Shown piece by piece: positions 7,301-15,297 of a stretch of 15,392 nt of DNA. The stretch lies in contig JAUSNQ010000205.1 of the NCBI GenBank assembly GCA_030655595.1, forward strand, positions 1-15,392, written 5' to 3'. Each line of letters begins with the position of its first letter. Positions within the stretch are counted from its first letter, which is position 1. The stretch comes from Paludibacter sp. GTDB taxonomy: Bacteria > Bacteroidota > Bacteroidia > Bacteroidales > Paludibacteraceae. The position numbers were made by a program, and so were the translations under genes. The notes beneath the pieces were generated by a model. That model did no database searches. It saw nothing but the letters and a program-made list of their open reading frames with translations, and was not told where the DNA came from.

Positions 7301-7885
7301 CCATTGGTTGATGTAACAAACAGCAAATACATAGGAGAAACTTCACCGGACTGGAAAGGTTCTTTCGGCACGTCTGTCAGATATAAAAATTTAAACTTCA
7401 GTGTTTTATTTGATGGACAAGCTGGCGGACAAGTATATTCTCTCTCTTATCAGAAGTTCAATCAGTTCGGACGAATGCAACAGACTACTGTAGGTAGATA
7501 TGATGGTCTTATTGGAGATGGTGTTGTATTAAACGGTGACGGGACTTACAATTATAATCAAACTGTAACACAAAGTATCGGAGAGTATTATACCAAATAC
7601 TTTCAGATAGATAATGTAGAATCAAACCTGGTTTCAACAGCATACCTGAAACTCAGGGAGATCAACATCTCTTACTCTGTACCGAAAAAAATATTGGATA
7701 AAGTTGAATTTCTGGAATCAATATCATTATCGCTCTTTGGTAGGGATTTATACTGCTGGACTGATTATCCGATTTTTGATCCGGAAGTTGCAACCTTGAA
7801 TGATGCTGAAATCACTCCGGGTTTTGAAACCGCTCAGCTTCCTTCTTCCAGAACTTTTGGAGCAACACTGAAAGTAAGTTTTTAA
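4379..7885 (+). CDS. SusC/RagA-type TonB-dependent outer-membrane transporter with STN signalling domain
   Basis: A 1168-residue outer-membrane protein that would import an oligomeric ligand using TonB energy. Domains in order: signal peptide 1-34 (ending LLMAQ); STN domain about 36-110 (LNFNQTPLEEIFKSIERQ, then a typical NGxI-like end); carboxypeptidase-regulatory-like beta-sandwich about 125-196 (VSGIIKDELGEALIGVNI, GTISDINGVYSL); plug domain about 203-355, with ALGMKREEKALGYAVSKV, LRGESS, FVVDGVPI and the SusC hallmark VLKGASATALYGSRAANG; then a beta-barrel to the C-terminus, ending in SRTFGATLKVSF with terminal Phe. The STN domain makes it longer than a typical SusC and identifies it as a signal-transducing transporter paired with the FecR/sigma genes upstream. 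It is followed by the susD-like gene after 27 bases. The substrate cannot be read from the sequence. Confidence 0.95.
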   Translation: MISILNLLKQDIRKLTILLLLGFSTCLPSLLMAQTNSEIELNFNQTPLEEIFKSIERQTKYTFFYKDNEVNTKQLVSVRIKSGNINEILNEIFSNAGIRYQIVKNQIVLNAAISKEAGNKHNLIKVSGIIKDELGEALIGVNIKIKGENTGTISDINGVYSLLAPADGMLDFSYIGYAIQSVSVRNQGIINVKMYQESLQINELIVTALGMKREEKALGYAVSKVSGEELSAPTTNFLNSLSGKVAGLNFNKASTGPSGSVRVTLRGESSLDLSNNGALFVVDGVPISSGMTSGGSSAHNVNAGDMPIDFGNGASDINPDDIESISVLKGASATALYGSRAANGAIIITTKSGKTTGKLGVTISSTYAYDEVSRWPDLQNEYGSGGIGKHLYYSYGSSADGASTHSSQSWGPKLEGQMYYQIYNATTGLNLDEEGNRIRTPWVAYDNWFKGFFKPGHTLTNTVTVQGGNDQGDMRLSFTDRRNDWIMENTGFSDQRIAFSGKQDITKRITLESKINYYHKSSDNLPTVGYGPTSVMYSLLTTSPNINMDWYRDYWQEENVLQDNRFNTNADNPFFSVYEQTNAQKRDRIFGNFNLNIKLLKNLSLMLRSGLDMSDEFRYYKRPLSSKKTPNGEYREQNVINLEMNHDFILRYDNRFGEEKQIGITASFGGNSMISDYKNIDIRAESLQIPGVYTLSNSKDRLLTGNFESHKVINSLYSLVQFSYLNSIYVDITGRNDWSSTLPLHNNSYFYPSISTSFIPTDFFNIKSPYLTFAKIRMSYAQVGNDTKPYRLARDYSTTSFGGSYVLPITANNPDLKPEMVTSYEFGTEMRFFRNKLGFDLTYYNSDSKNLILQVPIDPATGAQFSMQNAGLIRNWGWELSANYTPVKTKDFTWKLNGTWSKNNNLVVELAEGVDSWIITSGPRGTVEARRGGTLSAMYGSGFVRAPEGSVVVNPDNSIEDISGKIVYDAATGYPLVDVTNSKYIGETSPDWKGSFGTSVRYKNLNFSVLFDGQAGGQVYSLSYQKFNQFGRMQQTTVGRYDGLIGDGVVLNGDGTYNYNQTVTQSIGEYYTKYFQIDNVESNLVSTAYLKLREINISYSVPKKILDKVEFLESISLSLFGRDLYCWTDYPIFDPEVATLNDAEITPGFETAQLPSSRTFGATLKVSF

Positions 7886-7912
7886 CAAATTTATTAAAAT
7901 AAAAAAACAGTC

Positions 7913-9409
7913 ATGAGAAATATCATCAATTTTAAAAGTTTAATCTATATACTGATTTTAGTAATACTGACTAATGCTGCTTGTACCGACAAATTTGAAG
8001 AAATTAATACCGACAATAACAAGATGAGCGCAGTGCAACCCATGTCGATGCTGACTCCAGTAATATATTACGGTCACAATGTACTTATAAGCCGACACCA
8101 CAGGCTATTTAGCCAGTTGATGCAATATTCCGTACAAACAAATGGTTTTGAAGCCATCAGCCAGTATATTATCAAAGATTCGGATCCTAAATACCTTTGG
8201 ACAAATTTATACAGAAGGGCTAATGATGCCAACGATATGTGTATTAACGCAGAAAAATACAATATACCTTATGCGCTTGGTATTGGATATATCATGAGAG
8301 CTTGGCTTGTGTCAAATGTCACAGATATCTTTGGAGATGTCCCTTATAGTGAAGCGTTTCAGGTGATGGATGGAAATCTTCAACCGAAGTTCGACTCTCA
8401 GGAAGATGTTTACTTAAGCCTTCTCAACGATCTTGACAGTGCAAACACAATCCTTTCAACTATCTCAAGTATGTCAAATGCTGACGTGACATTCGACATC
8501 TTGTATAATGGGAATGTTGCAAACTGGAGAAAATTCTCAAACTCATTAAGGATCAGAATGTTGATGAGAATATCAAAAAGAACGGATTTTAAACTTGGTA
8601 ACGGAAATAATCCGATCCAAGAAATGGCGCGCATGATTAATGACATTCGTAATTATCCAATTTTTACTTCTGTTTCTGATGGAGCAACAATTAAGTACAA
8701 CGGAGTTGAACCATTTGTAAATCCATTTTATGGAATTAAAAATACAGAGTTCTCAGGTAATTATCGTATGTGTTCCCGTTTGGTTGATTTGATGAATAAA
8801 ACCGGCGACCAGCGTCGTTCAAAATATATGACATCTGCAGGTGGAGCTTATTATGGTATCGAAAGTGGCCATGACAACGCATATATCATTGAAGCCATCG
8901 ACAACAGCGGCATAGGTGTATCGCGTTTTTCTCCAAATTTACAGGGTGTGACTACTCCTTTATCGATTATGACTTATTCCGAATTACAGTTTATACTTTC
9001 AGAAGCATCGCTAAATGGTTGGGTTGACACGGGCATTTCGGCAGAAGAACATTACAAAAGAGGTATTAAAGCTTCGTTTGACGAATGGTCGGTAACTTTA
9101 AGTAATGCAGGAAAAGAACTTTTCATTGCACAAGTGGATGTTAAGTTTAATGGCTCGTTGGAGAAAATTATTGAACAAAAATGGGTTGCCCTGTTCTTCA
9201 ATGGAGCAGAAAGCTGGTACGATTACAACCGCACAGGCTATCCTGTTATGCCTAAAGGGAATGCTCTTGAAAACAACATGACCCTCCCAACGAGGTTGCG
9301 TTACCCCTCTATCCTGCAATCGGTAAACACGACCAATTATGAAATCGCTGTTCAAAAATTAGGCGGAATTAATGATATGGAAAGTAAGGTTTGGTGGGCA
9401 CAAGATTAA
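7913..9409 (+). CDS. SusD-like outer-membrane lipoprotein (SusD_2/RagB group)
   Basis: A 498-residue surface lipoprotein that forms the lid over the SusC barrel and binds ligand. The lipoprotein signal ends at TNAAC with Cys24. The mature N-terminus, TDKFEEINTDNN, is the usual opening of the SusD_2-type branch. Family landmarks include TDIFGDVPYSEAF (about 136-148), an SELQFILSEA segment near 355-365 that belongs to the TPR-like helices, and the C-terminal EQKWVALFFNGAESWYDYNRTGYP. The overall length is normal for the family. It is in the same direction as susC and almost certainly cotranscribed. SusD proteins of this branch are found with peptides, glycans and other ligands, so the type does not fix the substrate. 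Confidence 0.94.
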   Translation: MRNIINFKSLIYILILVILTNAACTDKFEEINTDNNKMSAVQPMSMLTPVIYYGHNVLISRHHRLFSQLMQYSVQTNGFEAISQYIIKDSDPKYLWTNLYRRANDANDMCINAEKYNIPYALGIGYIMRAWLVSNVTDIFGDVPYSEAFQVMDGNLQPKFDSQEDVYLSLLNDLDSANTILSTISSMSNADVTFDILYNGNVANWRKFSNSLRIRMLMRISKRTDFKLGNGNNPIQEMARMINDIRNYPIFTSVSDGATIKYNGVEPFVNPFYGIKNTEFSGNYRMCSRLVDLMNKTGDQRRSKYMTSAGGAYYGIESGHDNAYIIEAIDNSGIGVSRFSPNLQGVTTPLSIMTYSELQFILSEASLNGWVDTGISAEEHYKRGIKASFDEWSVTLSNAGKELFIAQVDVKFNGSLEKIIEQKWVALFFNGAESWYDYNRTGYPVMPKGNALENNMTLPTRLRYPSILQSVNTTNYEIAVQKLGGINDMESKVWWAQD

Positions 9410-9457
9410 AAAAATCTAATTAATAACACATGTACTAACAATTTAATACTAAAAAAA

Positions 9458-11107
9458 ATGAAAAGAGTTACAAGTTTTTTACTGGTTTTAGCGTTGATGC
9501 TCTCTGGAGCATGTCTATATTCTCAAAACATAATTGTTGTAAATTCAAATGCCGACAGCGGCGAAGGCTCATTTCGTCAGGCTATTGCTGATGCGTTAGA
9601 TGGAGATAGTATTGTAATTCCGGGAAACTTTACGGTTACTATCGAATCTGAATTAACTATTGACAAAAACTTGTCTATCAATGGTCAGGGAGCTACAATT
9701 CAGGTAACAGAATCAGGAGTTTCAGCAATCAGAATTTTTACTTTGAACAATCCCGCATTGACAGAAGGAGCTTTATACAACCTCACCTTAAAGGGTGGTA
9801 ACGTACAAGGAAGACATGCCACAGCATCAAATGTCCTGAACTGCGGTGGTATTATGTTACTTGATGTAACTTGCACATTGCATCTGGAAAATGTTTCGTT
9901 TTTAGATAGTAAAGGAACCTATTCCGGCGCATTCCAGCAAAATAATGTCAATGCGAATGTCACGCTGAAGTCATGTGTCTTCTCGGGCAATTCGGCCATC
10001 AACAATGCCGGTGGTTTATACAACAAAGGATTTATGACAATTACAGATTGTACCTTTACAAACAATTCAACCACTCACAACGGATCTGCTATTGTTACCA
10101 ATAAAGCCCTGGATGCATATAAATGTGTTTTTAAAGAAAACACTGCTTCGACAACAACAAACGGAGCTTACGGTGGAGTTATTTTCAACACGAACAATGG
10201 GACATACGCTAACTTTACCGATTGCTTGTTTGCTGATAATACCGCGGAAGCAAGAGGAGCAGCAGTTTTCGGACAGTCGGGTAATGCCGAAACTACCATC
10301 GGTTTTACAAACTGTACATTTTATAATAACACCAGCAATGTTGAAGCAAGTGTATCCTCCAACAATGCAGGAAGTATTTTTACAACATACGCAGGAATCA
10401 CCAACCTCATTAATTGTACGATGGTTGGCAATACATCCAAATTGAACGGGATCGCTTTTATCCGCGATTTGAACACCGTAAAAGTTAATATCGTTAATTC
10501 AATCGTTGCGTATAATTATGTAGGGGCAAACACAAACGATCTAACAAACAGCGGAACTGGTATTGTTGATGCCAATACCAGCATTCTTGGAACGACCACA
10601 GGAACAATCGGCCAGACTGATGCTATTAGTTTCAGTTACAGTCCGGAATCTAATTTGTTTGCAACTTTTACAACATCTGGCAACAGAAAACCGCTGCTGC
10701 ATGAAGATGGAACGGTTAAACTCTCTGGACAAAACAGTGTTGCTTATGAAGCAGGGAAAAGCTCGCTTACTGGTTTTACCATCCCAACACACGATCAACT
10801 CGGGTACCTGAGAGGAACGCCTCCTTGTGTAGGTGCTGTGGAATATGATTTATCAACGGGTATTAAATCATTTGATACTGAAAGAGTGAAACTTTCCATT
10901 TATCCCAACCCCGCCACTGATTATATCAACATCATTACGGATTTCACTATCGGCAAAGTAGAGCTAGTTGATATCTCCGGGAAAACGGTATTGTTAAGCA
11001 AAAATCCTTCTACTGTCATGTCATTAAATTCAATTGTCAGTGGAATGTATTTACTGCGTGCTTACACAACTGAAGGGATCATAACACAAAAGTTTTACAT
11101 TAAATAA
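9458..11107 (+). CDS. T9SS-exported Pmp-like parallel beta-helix protein
   Basis: A 549-residue secreted protein. The signal peptide is about 1-23 (cleavage near YSQ). The mature protein opens with NSNADSGEGSFRQAIADAL (29-47), the SLRQAI-type motif that starts many bacterial beta-helix proteins. From about 60 to 400 it is Asn/Thr/Gly-rich with repeats of the form CxFxxNxx followed by GG/GA: Cys173, Cys198, Cys223, Cys256, Cys286 and Cys320 begin the blocks. FxxN plus GGA(I/L) is the repeat signature of chlamydial polymorphic membrane proteins. A choice-of-anchor-Q-like end with CVGAVEYD (457-464) follows, and a type A T9SS sorting domain (about 478-549) with LSIYPNPATD, VELVDISGK and VSGMYLLR closes it. 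The product should reach the cell surface or medium. Function could be adhesion, glycan binding or lyase activity; no catalytic site is recognisable. LSGAC at the end of the signal is a marginal lipobox, but Cys19 lipidation is unlikely for a T9SS client. Confidence 0.88.
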   Translation: MKRVTSFLLVLALMLSGACLYSQNIIVVNSNADSGEGSFRQAIADALDGDSIVIPGNFTVTIESELTIDKNLSINGQGATIQVTESGVSAIRIFTLNNPALTEGALYNLTLKGGNVQGRHATASNVLNCGGIMLLDVTCTLHLENVSFLDSKGTYSGAFQQNNVNANVTLKSCVFSGNSAINNAGGLYNKGFMTITDCTFTNNSTTHNGSAIVTNKALDAYKCVFKENTASTTTNGAYGGVIFNTNNGTYANFTDCLFADNTAEARGAAVFGQSGNAETTIGFTNCTFYNNTSNVEASVSSNNAGSIFTTYAGITNLINCTMVGNTSKLNGIAFIRDLNTVKVNIVNSIVAYNYVGANTNDLTNSGTGIVDANTSILGTTTGTIGQTDAISFSYSPESNLFATFTTSGNRKPLLHEDGTVKLSGQNSVAYEAGKSSLTGFTIPTHDQLGYLRGTPPCVGAVEYDLSTGIKSFDTERVKLSIYPNPATDYINIITDFTIGKVELVDISGKTVLLSKNPSTVMSLNSIVSGMYLLRAYTTEGIITQKFYIK

Positions 11108-11114
11108 ATACACT

Positions 11115-11158
11115 TGACTCTTTATGACGGATACAGAAATATTCGTCATAAAGAGTTA
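11115..11158 (+). other. Long intergenic hairpin between the two beta-helix genes
   Basis: ACTCTTTATGACG (11117-11129) and CGTCATAAAGAGT (11144-11156) are perfect 13-bp reverse complements. Pairing extends inward by four more pairs (one G-U), leaving a 6-base loop, and outward by two (one G-U). It starts 8 bases after the stop codon of the 549-residue protein and ends 16 bases before the next start. No T-run follows, so it is a poor intrinsic terminator; mRNA stabilisation, processing or attenuation of the downstream genes are possible. Confidence 0.75.
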
Positions 11159-11174
11159 TTCAATATAACTTCTT

Positions 11175-13916
11175 ATGACAAAAAAAACATTCATTATTTT
11201 GTCTGCTTTGTTGGTGTTTACGTCTGGATATGCCCAAAAGAATATCCTGAACGATTCCAATTTCGAGTTGCCGTTTGCGGTTAATTCCTTTGCTGAAAAC
11301 AACAAATGGATTCACGTATTGAACAATGATGTGGTATCTGGAGAGATTTTCAGGACTAAACAATTCGGTTTTTCCGATAGTATACTTTACAGTAAAGTTG
11401 CGTACAAAGTTTCTGATCTCAACAGCCGCAATAACTGCCAGATAACACAACGCGTTACCGGTCTTAAACAAAAAAAGTACAGGTTAACGTTTTGGGCATG
11501 GATTTCATCAAGGGATATTTATTATACTGCTGAAGTAAATTTCTTAAATGAAAACTACACGAATGAAAGCGGCACACGGGCTGCACAAATCATATCACAA
11601 TCAGTATCTTCCAGTTCTCTAAACTATCACATCCCGGGTAATTGGAAACTTCAAACTCTTGATTTTGATTTATCACAAGTAGAAGATATTAACCGGCTTG
11701 ATGTAGTTCGTTTCTCTTTATTTCCTAACTGCAATAACGGCAATACAATCACCAGAGAATGTGAGTACTACATTGCATTTCCTCAATTATACGAAGTAAC
11801 AGATAGTCACAAGGATTACTTTGTTGACGGAAGTTTTGAATCGTGGACAATTGCTGGCATTGAACCTGTTTCAAATTACTGGTTTGCGAACACAGGAAAT
11901 AACGCCTGCGTTAAAAGAGGTGCCGGACACCGTGATACCGATTATGCTTTCACGATTAGCACACAAAACGAGAACGATGGCACTTTCATTGAAACACTCC
12001 CGGGTAGTTTACGCATTCCCCGAACAAATATTGACTTATCTTTTTATGCCAGATCTGAAGATGAAAATGGGCAAATGCGGATACTGCTGGGAAATAAGAA
12101 TCTGGGAACAATTAACCTGACATCAGCATGGACACGCTATAAGATGAATATTGATTATGCTGACGTTCCTGCTGAATTGGAAGATAAACTTCGTTTTGAG
12201 ATACTAAAAGGGAACACATATGGAATTGACGCCTGTCGGATAGAAAGAACTGACGGTCTATCAGAACCCGATGTCCCTATCGAAGGAAATAATAAAAAAA
12301 TGCTGATTACATCGAATGCTGACTCCGGAAACGGATCTTTGAGACAAGCCGTGATTGATGCCAGTGCCGGTGACACAATCATCATTCCGGGAGATTATGA
12401 AATTACGTTGAATGCTGAACTGAATATTGCCAAGTCGATGGTCATTGATGGCCAGGGTGCAACCATCAAGGTAAACGACCCCGGCGTAACGAAACAGAAA
12501 CTTATCATTATCGGCAACGGAAGTACCGACACCGAAGCAACTTCATCGGAAGTTACATTAAAAAACATCACCCTTAAACCGGGAGATATTACAGGAACGC
12601 ATGCTACCGCTAGTAATATCGCAAATTGCGGAGCTGGAATTACGTTGTTTAATTTTAGCAAATTATTTGCCTACAATTTAAATATTGACGGGGGTAAAGG
12701 AAATTATGCCGGAGCTATTCACGTGAACCATAACAGCAGTACAATCAAACTATACAACTCTACATTCACTAATAATCAAGCAACAAGTTCAAACGGAGGT
12801 GCTGCTATGTTAAAAGGAGATGCTTTAGTGGATAACTGTTTATTCGAAGGTAACCTTGCCAAACTGAATGGATCGGCTTTGGCTACATATGGAAAAGCCT
12901 CAATCAAACAGTCTGAATTCATAAACAACGAAGCACAAGGAACAGTTGGTGGAGCAATAGTAAACTATTCTCAAACAAATGGCATTGTTGATATTTACGG
13001 TTGTCTTTTCGATTCTAATGTTTGCAGTAACGCAAACGGAGGTGGCGGCGCAATTGCCGCAAACCATAATCAGTCAACCACTTTAATAACGAACTGTACT
13101 TTCACGAATAATTCCGGAACTTCAACCGGAGCAGTATTATTCTCAACAAACTCATCTGTAGCAACAGCCGGTGGAATGACCTTTATAAACAACACGTTTG
13201 CAGGAAATCAGGCTTCTGGAACTTCTCCCGGAGCATTGCTGATTGATAACACAAAAACTATTGCTTATACTTTTTCTATCCTGCTTATCAATAATATTTT
13301 CGCTTACAACTACAATGCAAACGGTACACAGGATGTAAGCGCACTGAATACAGCATTGTACAATTTATCAGGCAGCAATAATATTACAGGAAATTCGGTA
13401 GGACTTGACGTTCTGGTGGCAACAATTCCTTTTGCCTACAATCAGGAGCCGGAACTTTTCAATGCCTTTGAAACCGGAGAACCCAGGAAACCTCTGAAAG
13501 ATCCTGATGGTACAATCAAGTTATCCGGAGAAAGCAGCATCGCATATGGAGCCGGTTTCACATATGGCTTCTACGAACCGGAACTGATTCCAGGACTTGA
13601 CCAGCTAAATGTGAAACGTGCATCAATTCCCTGTCTCGGAGCATGCGAGTACGTTGCAGTGAACGGTACCGGAATGCCTTCAATCAATACAGCCGGTATA
13701 AGCATCTACCCCAATCCTACTGCAGGACAAATTCAAATCCGCGGTGCAGACAAAATAAACCGTGTAAGTGTAATTGACCTGACGGGTAAAATAGTTTATA
13801 TAACTGATGAAAACCGGGAAAACGTTTTTCTGAACCAATTGCAGTCAGGTTTATACTTGATTTTGATAAACACAGAACAAGGCACTTATACGCAACGTAT
13901 TCAAATTAAAAAATAA
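11175..13916 (+). CDS. T9SS-exported multidomain protein: N-terminal beta-sandwich region plus Pmp-like beta-helix
   Basis: A 913-residue secreted protein. The signal peptide is about 1-21 (ending SGYAQ). Residues about 22-208 and 214-358 look like two consecutive beta-sandwich modules of the carbohydrate-binding kind: each opens with a ND/DGSFE-type strand (NDSNFELPF; VDGSFESW) and ends near a YYIAFPQLYEV or GIDACRIER strand, as in CBM-like jelly rolls. From residue 376 it parallels the preceding gene: SNADSGNGSLRQAVIDA (380-396), IDGQGATIKV, then CxFxxN/GGA repeats (for example CTFTNNSGTSTGA), a LGACEY end, and a type A T9SS sorting domain at 842-913 (ISIYPNPTAG, VSVIDLTGK, LQSGLYLI). It is a paralogue of the 549-residue protein carrying extra binding modules. 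Surface display or release is expected. The module assignment is by appearance, and no enzyme active site is recognised. Confidence 0.87.
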   Translation: MTKKTFIILSALLVFTSGYAQKNILNDSNFELPFAVNSFAENNKWIHVLNNDVVSGEIFRTKQFGFSDSILYSKVAYKVSDLNSRNNCQITQRVTGLKQKKYRLTFWAWISSRDIYYTAEVNFLNENYTNESGTRAAQIISQSVSSSSLNYHIPGNWKLQTLDFDLSQVEDINRLDVVRFSLFPNCNNGNTITRECEYYIAFPQLYEVTDSHKDYFVDGSFESWTIAGIEPVSNYWFANTGNNACVKRGAGHRDTDYAFTISTQNENDGTFIETLPGSLRIPRTNIDLSFYARSEDENGQMRILLGNKNLGTINLTSAWTRYKMNIDYADVPAELEDKLRFEILKGNTYGIDACRIERTDGLSEPDVPIEGNNKKMLITSNADSGNGSLRQAVIDASAGDTIIIPGDYEITLNAELNIAKSMVIDGQGATIKVNDPGVTKQKLIIIGNGSTDTEATSSEVTLKNITLKPGDITGTHATASNIANCGAGITLFNFSKLFAYNLNIDGGKGNYAGAIHVNHNSSTIKLYNSTFTNNQATSSNGGAAMLKGDALVDNCLFEGNLAKLNGSALATYGKASIKQSEFINNEAQGTVGGAIVNYSQTNGIVDIYGCLFDSNVCSNANGGGGAIAANHNQSTTLITNCTFTNNSGTSTGAVLFSTNSSVATAGGMTFINNTFAGNQASGTSPGALLIDNTKTIAYTFSILLINNIFAYNYNANGTQDVSALNTALYNLSGSNNITGNSVGLDVLVATIPFAYNQEPELFNAFETGEPRKPLKDPDGTIKLSGESSIAYGAGFTYGFYEPELIPGLDQLNVKRASIPCLGACEYVAVNGTGMPSINTAGISIYPNPTAGQIQIRGADKINRVSVIDLTGKIVYITDENRENVFLNQLQSGLYLILINTEQGTYTQRIQIKK

Positions 13917-13939
13917 AACAACTCCATTAAAAACAATTT

Positions 13940-15247
13940 ATGGAAAAATTTAATAACCACTTCAAATTAAGATATCTGCCTGTGATTCTATTGTCATTGA
14001 TGATTTCAGCAGTAACTGCTCAGATAAGTTTATCTGATCTGAACCACATCATCGGATACGGGCAATCCTTGTCACTTGGATCTGTGGATACTTGTGTGAT
14101 CAGCAAGGAACAGAAATACAACTCAATTATGTTCAGCAAAGAACTCCGAACACTGGATTATTCTACTGCCGATTTTTCAAGTGTAACTTTCGTTCCTTTG
14201 GTTGAGAAAGTATGGCTGAATCATACTAATTATGCCGAATCTCCATACAGTGGCATGTCGGAAATGCTGATCGAAACAATCGTGAAAGATAATGGTAGTT
14301 TCGACAAACAGTTCTTTTTTCATGCCCCGGGAAAAGGAGGGACATCCATCACGGGACTTAACAAAGGTACTGGTACAACAAACACTTATGATTATCTTGT
14401 AAGAGGTGTGCAGCGTGCAAAAGCACTGGCTTCAGCCGACGGAAAATCGTATCATGTGCCTTGCTTCACGTGGATTCACGGAGAACAAGACTTGTCAACT
14501 TACATGAATCCTGAAACTTACAAAAGTCATCTGACCAAACTTCAGGAAGATATCGAATTGGACGTGAAAGCCATCAGCGGACAAACCGAGACTATCCCTT
14601 GTGTTCTTTCTCAGACAGCTTCTTTTAATCGCTACTGGATGCTTCGCTCGGGGGGAAACATCGACAAAGCACCCAATCCGGATATCTCCGTGGCATTATA
14701 TCAGATGGCGCTGGAAAAACCGGAAAAATTTATCCTTGCAACAACCATGTACCCTTTTGAATATGGACTTGATAATGTGCATCAACGTGCCGAATCTGCT
14801 AAGTTAACAGGCGCAGATTTTGGTTATGCTATTAAAAAAGCTGTTGTCGATGGTGAAAATATGTTACCCATTCATCCAATTGACTATGTACGTAACGGGA
14901 ATATTTTAACTGTTAAATTCCATGTGCCGGTTAAGCCTCTGACCTTTGATACAAAGCAGGTTCGTTTCATCAAAAATTACGGATTCAATATCTATCGCGG
15001 AAATACTGAAATCGAAATCGAATCCGTCGAACTAATCAGTGAAGATGAAGTTAAATTTGTATGCTCGGGAATAGTTGATGCCGGTGATATCCTGACTTAT
15101 GCAATAAATGGCATGACCACCGGCCAGTTAAACGGTGCTCGCGGTAATCTCAGAGATAACAGAGGTGAACAGGTAACTTTTACAATTGGCTGTACAAGCT
15201 ATCAGCTACATAACTGGTGTCCAATTTTTAAAGAAACCATTAAATAA
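13940..15247 (+). CDS. Secreted SGNH-fold esterase-like protein (sialate O-acetylesterase type)
   Basis: A 435-residue protein with a signal peptide (about 1-27, ending VTAQ) and no lipobox, T9SS tail or membrane anchor. It has the SGNH/GDSL blocks in order: GYGQSLSLG (39-47), with Ser43 as probable nucleophile as in the GQS motif of carbohydrate acetylesterases; GKGGTSITG (131-139), with the oxyanion glycine; TWIHGEQD (177-184), the counterpart of the WxxGExD block; and DNVHQ (278-282), giving Asp278 and His281 of the DxxH catalytic pair. The full triad therefore appears intact. Such enzymes remove acetyl or acyl groups from sugars. A C-terminal beta-rich domain of about 120 residues follows, ending with RGNLRDN and LHNWCPIF. 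It lies 23 bases after the beta-helix gene and is probably the last gene of the susC-led operon. It should act in the periplasm, since no sorting tail is visible. The natural substrate is unknown. Confidence 0.85.
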   Translation: MEKFNNHFKLRYLPVILLSLMISAVTAQISLSDLNHIIGYGQSLSLGSVDTCVISKEQKYNSIMFSKELRTLDYSTADFSSVTFVPLVEKVWLNHTNYAESPYSGMSEMLIETIVKDNGSFDKQFFFHAPGKGGTSITGLNKGTGTTNTYDYLVRGVQRAKALASADGKSYHVPCFTWIHGEQDLSTYMNPETYKSHLTKLQEDIELDVKAISGQTETIPCVLSQTASFNRYWMLRSGGNIDKAPNPDISVALYQMALEKPEKFILATTMYPFEYGLDNVHQRAESAKLTGADFGYAIKKAVVDGENMLPIHPIDYVRNGNILTVKFHVPVKPLTFDTKQVRFIKNYGFNIYRGNTEIEIESVELISEDEVKFVCSGIVDAGDILTYAINGMTTGQLNGARGNLRDNRGEQVTFTIGCTSYQLHNWCPIFKETIK

Positions 15248-15285
15248 AAAAAACTGCTTATCCCTTTCGGTCAAGTAAAATTTTG

Positions 15286-15293
15286 TAACTTTG
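15286..15293 (+). promoter_or_regulatory. -7 box of the transposase promoter
   Basis: TAACTTTG matches TAnnTTTG exactly and lies 4 bases before the ATG at 15298, so the transcript would be nearly leaderless. A TTC at 15266-15268 is the nearest -33-like element. The same octamer precedes the sigma gene at 2458. Confidence 0.5.
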
Positions 15294-15297
15294 CATC

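Noticed and set aside
9458..9520. Lipoprotein signal (LSGAC) on the 549-residue beta-helix protein
   Set aside because: The residue at -3 is Ser rather than Leu/Val/Ile, a signal peptidase I site follows a few residues later, and T9SS clients with this tail are normally cleaved by signal peptidase I.
9458..13916. Autotransporter (type V) nature of the Pmp-like proteins
   Set aside because: No C-terminal beta-barrel; both end in a 70-residue type A T9SS sorting domain with YPNP and a short lysine-terminated strand.
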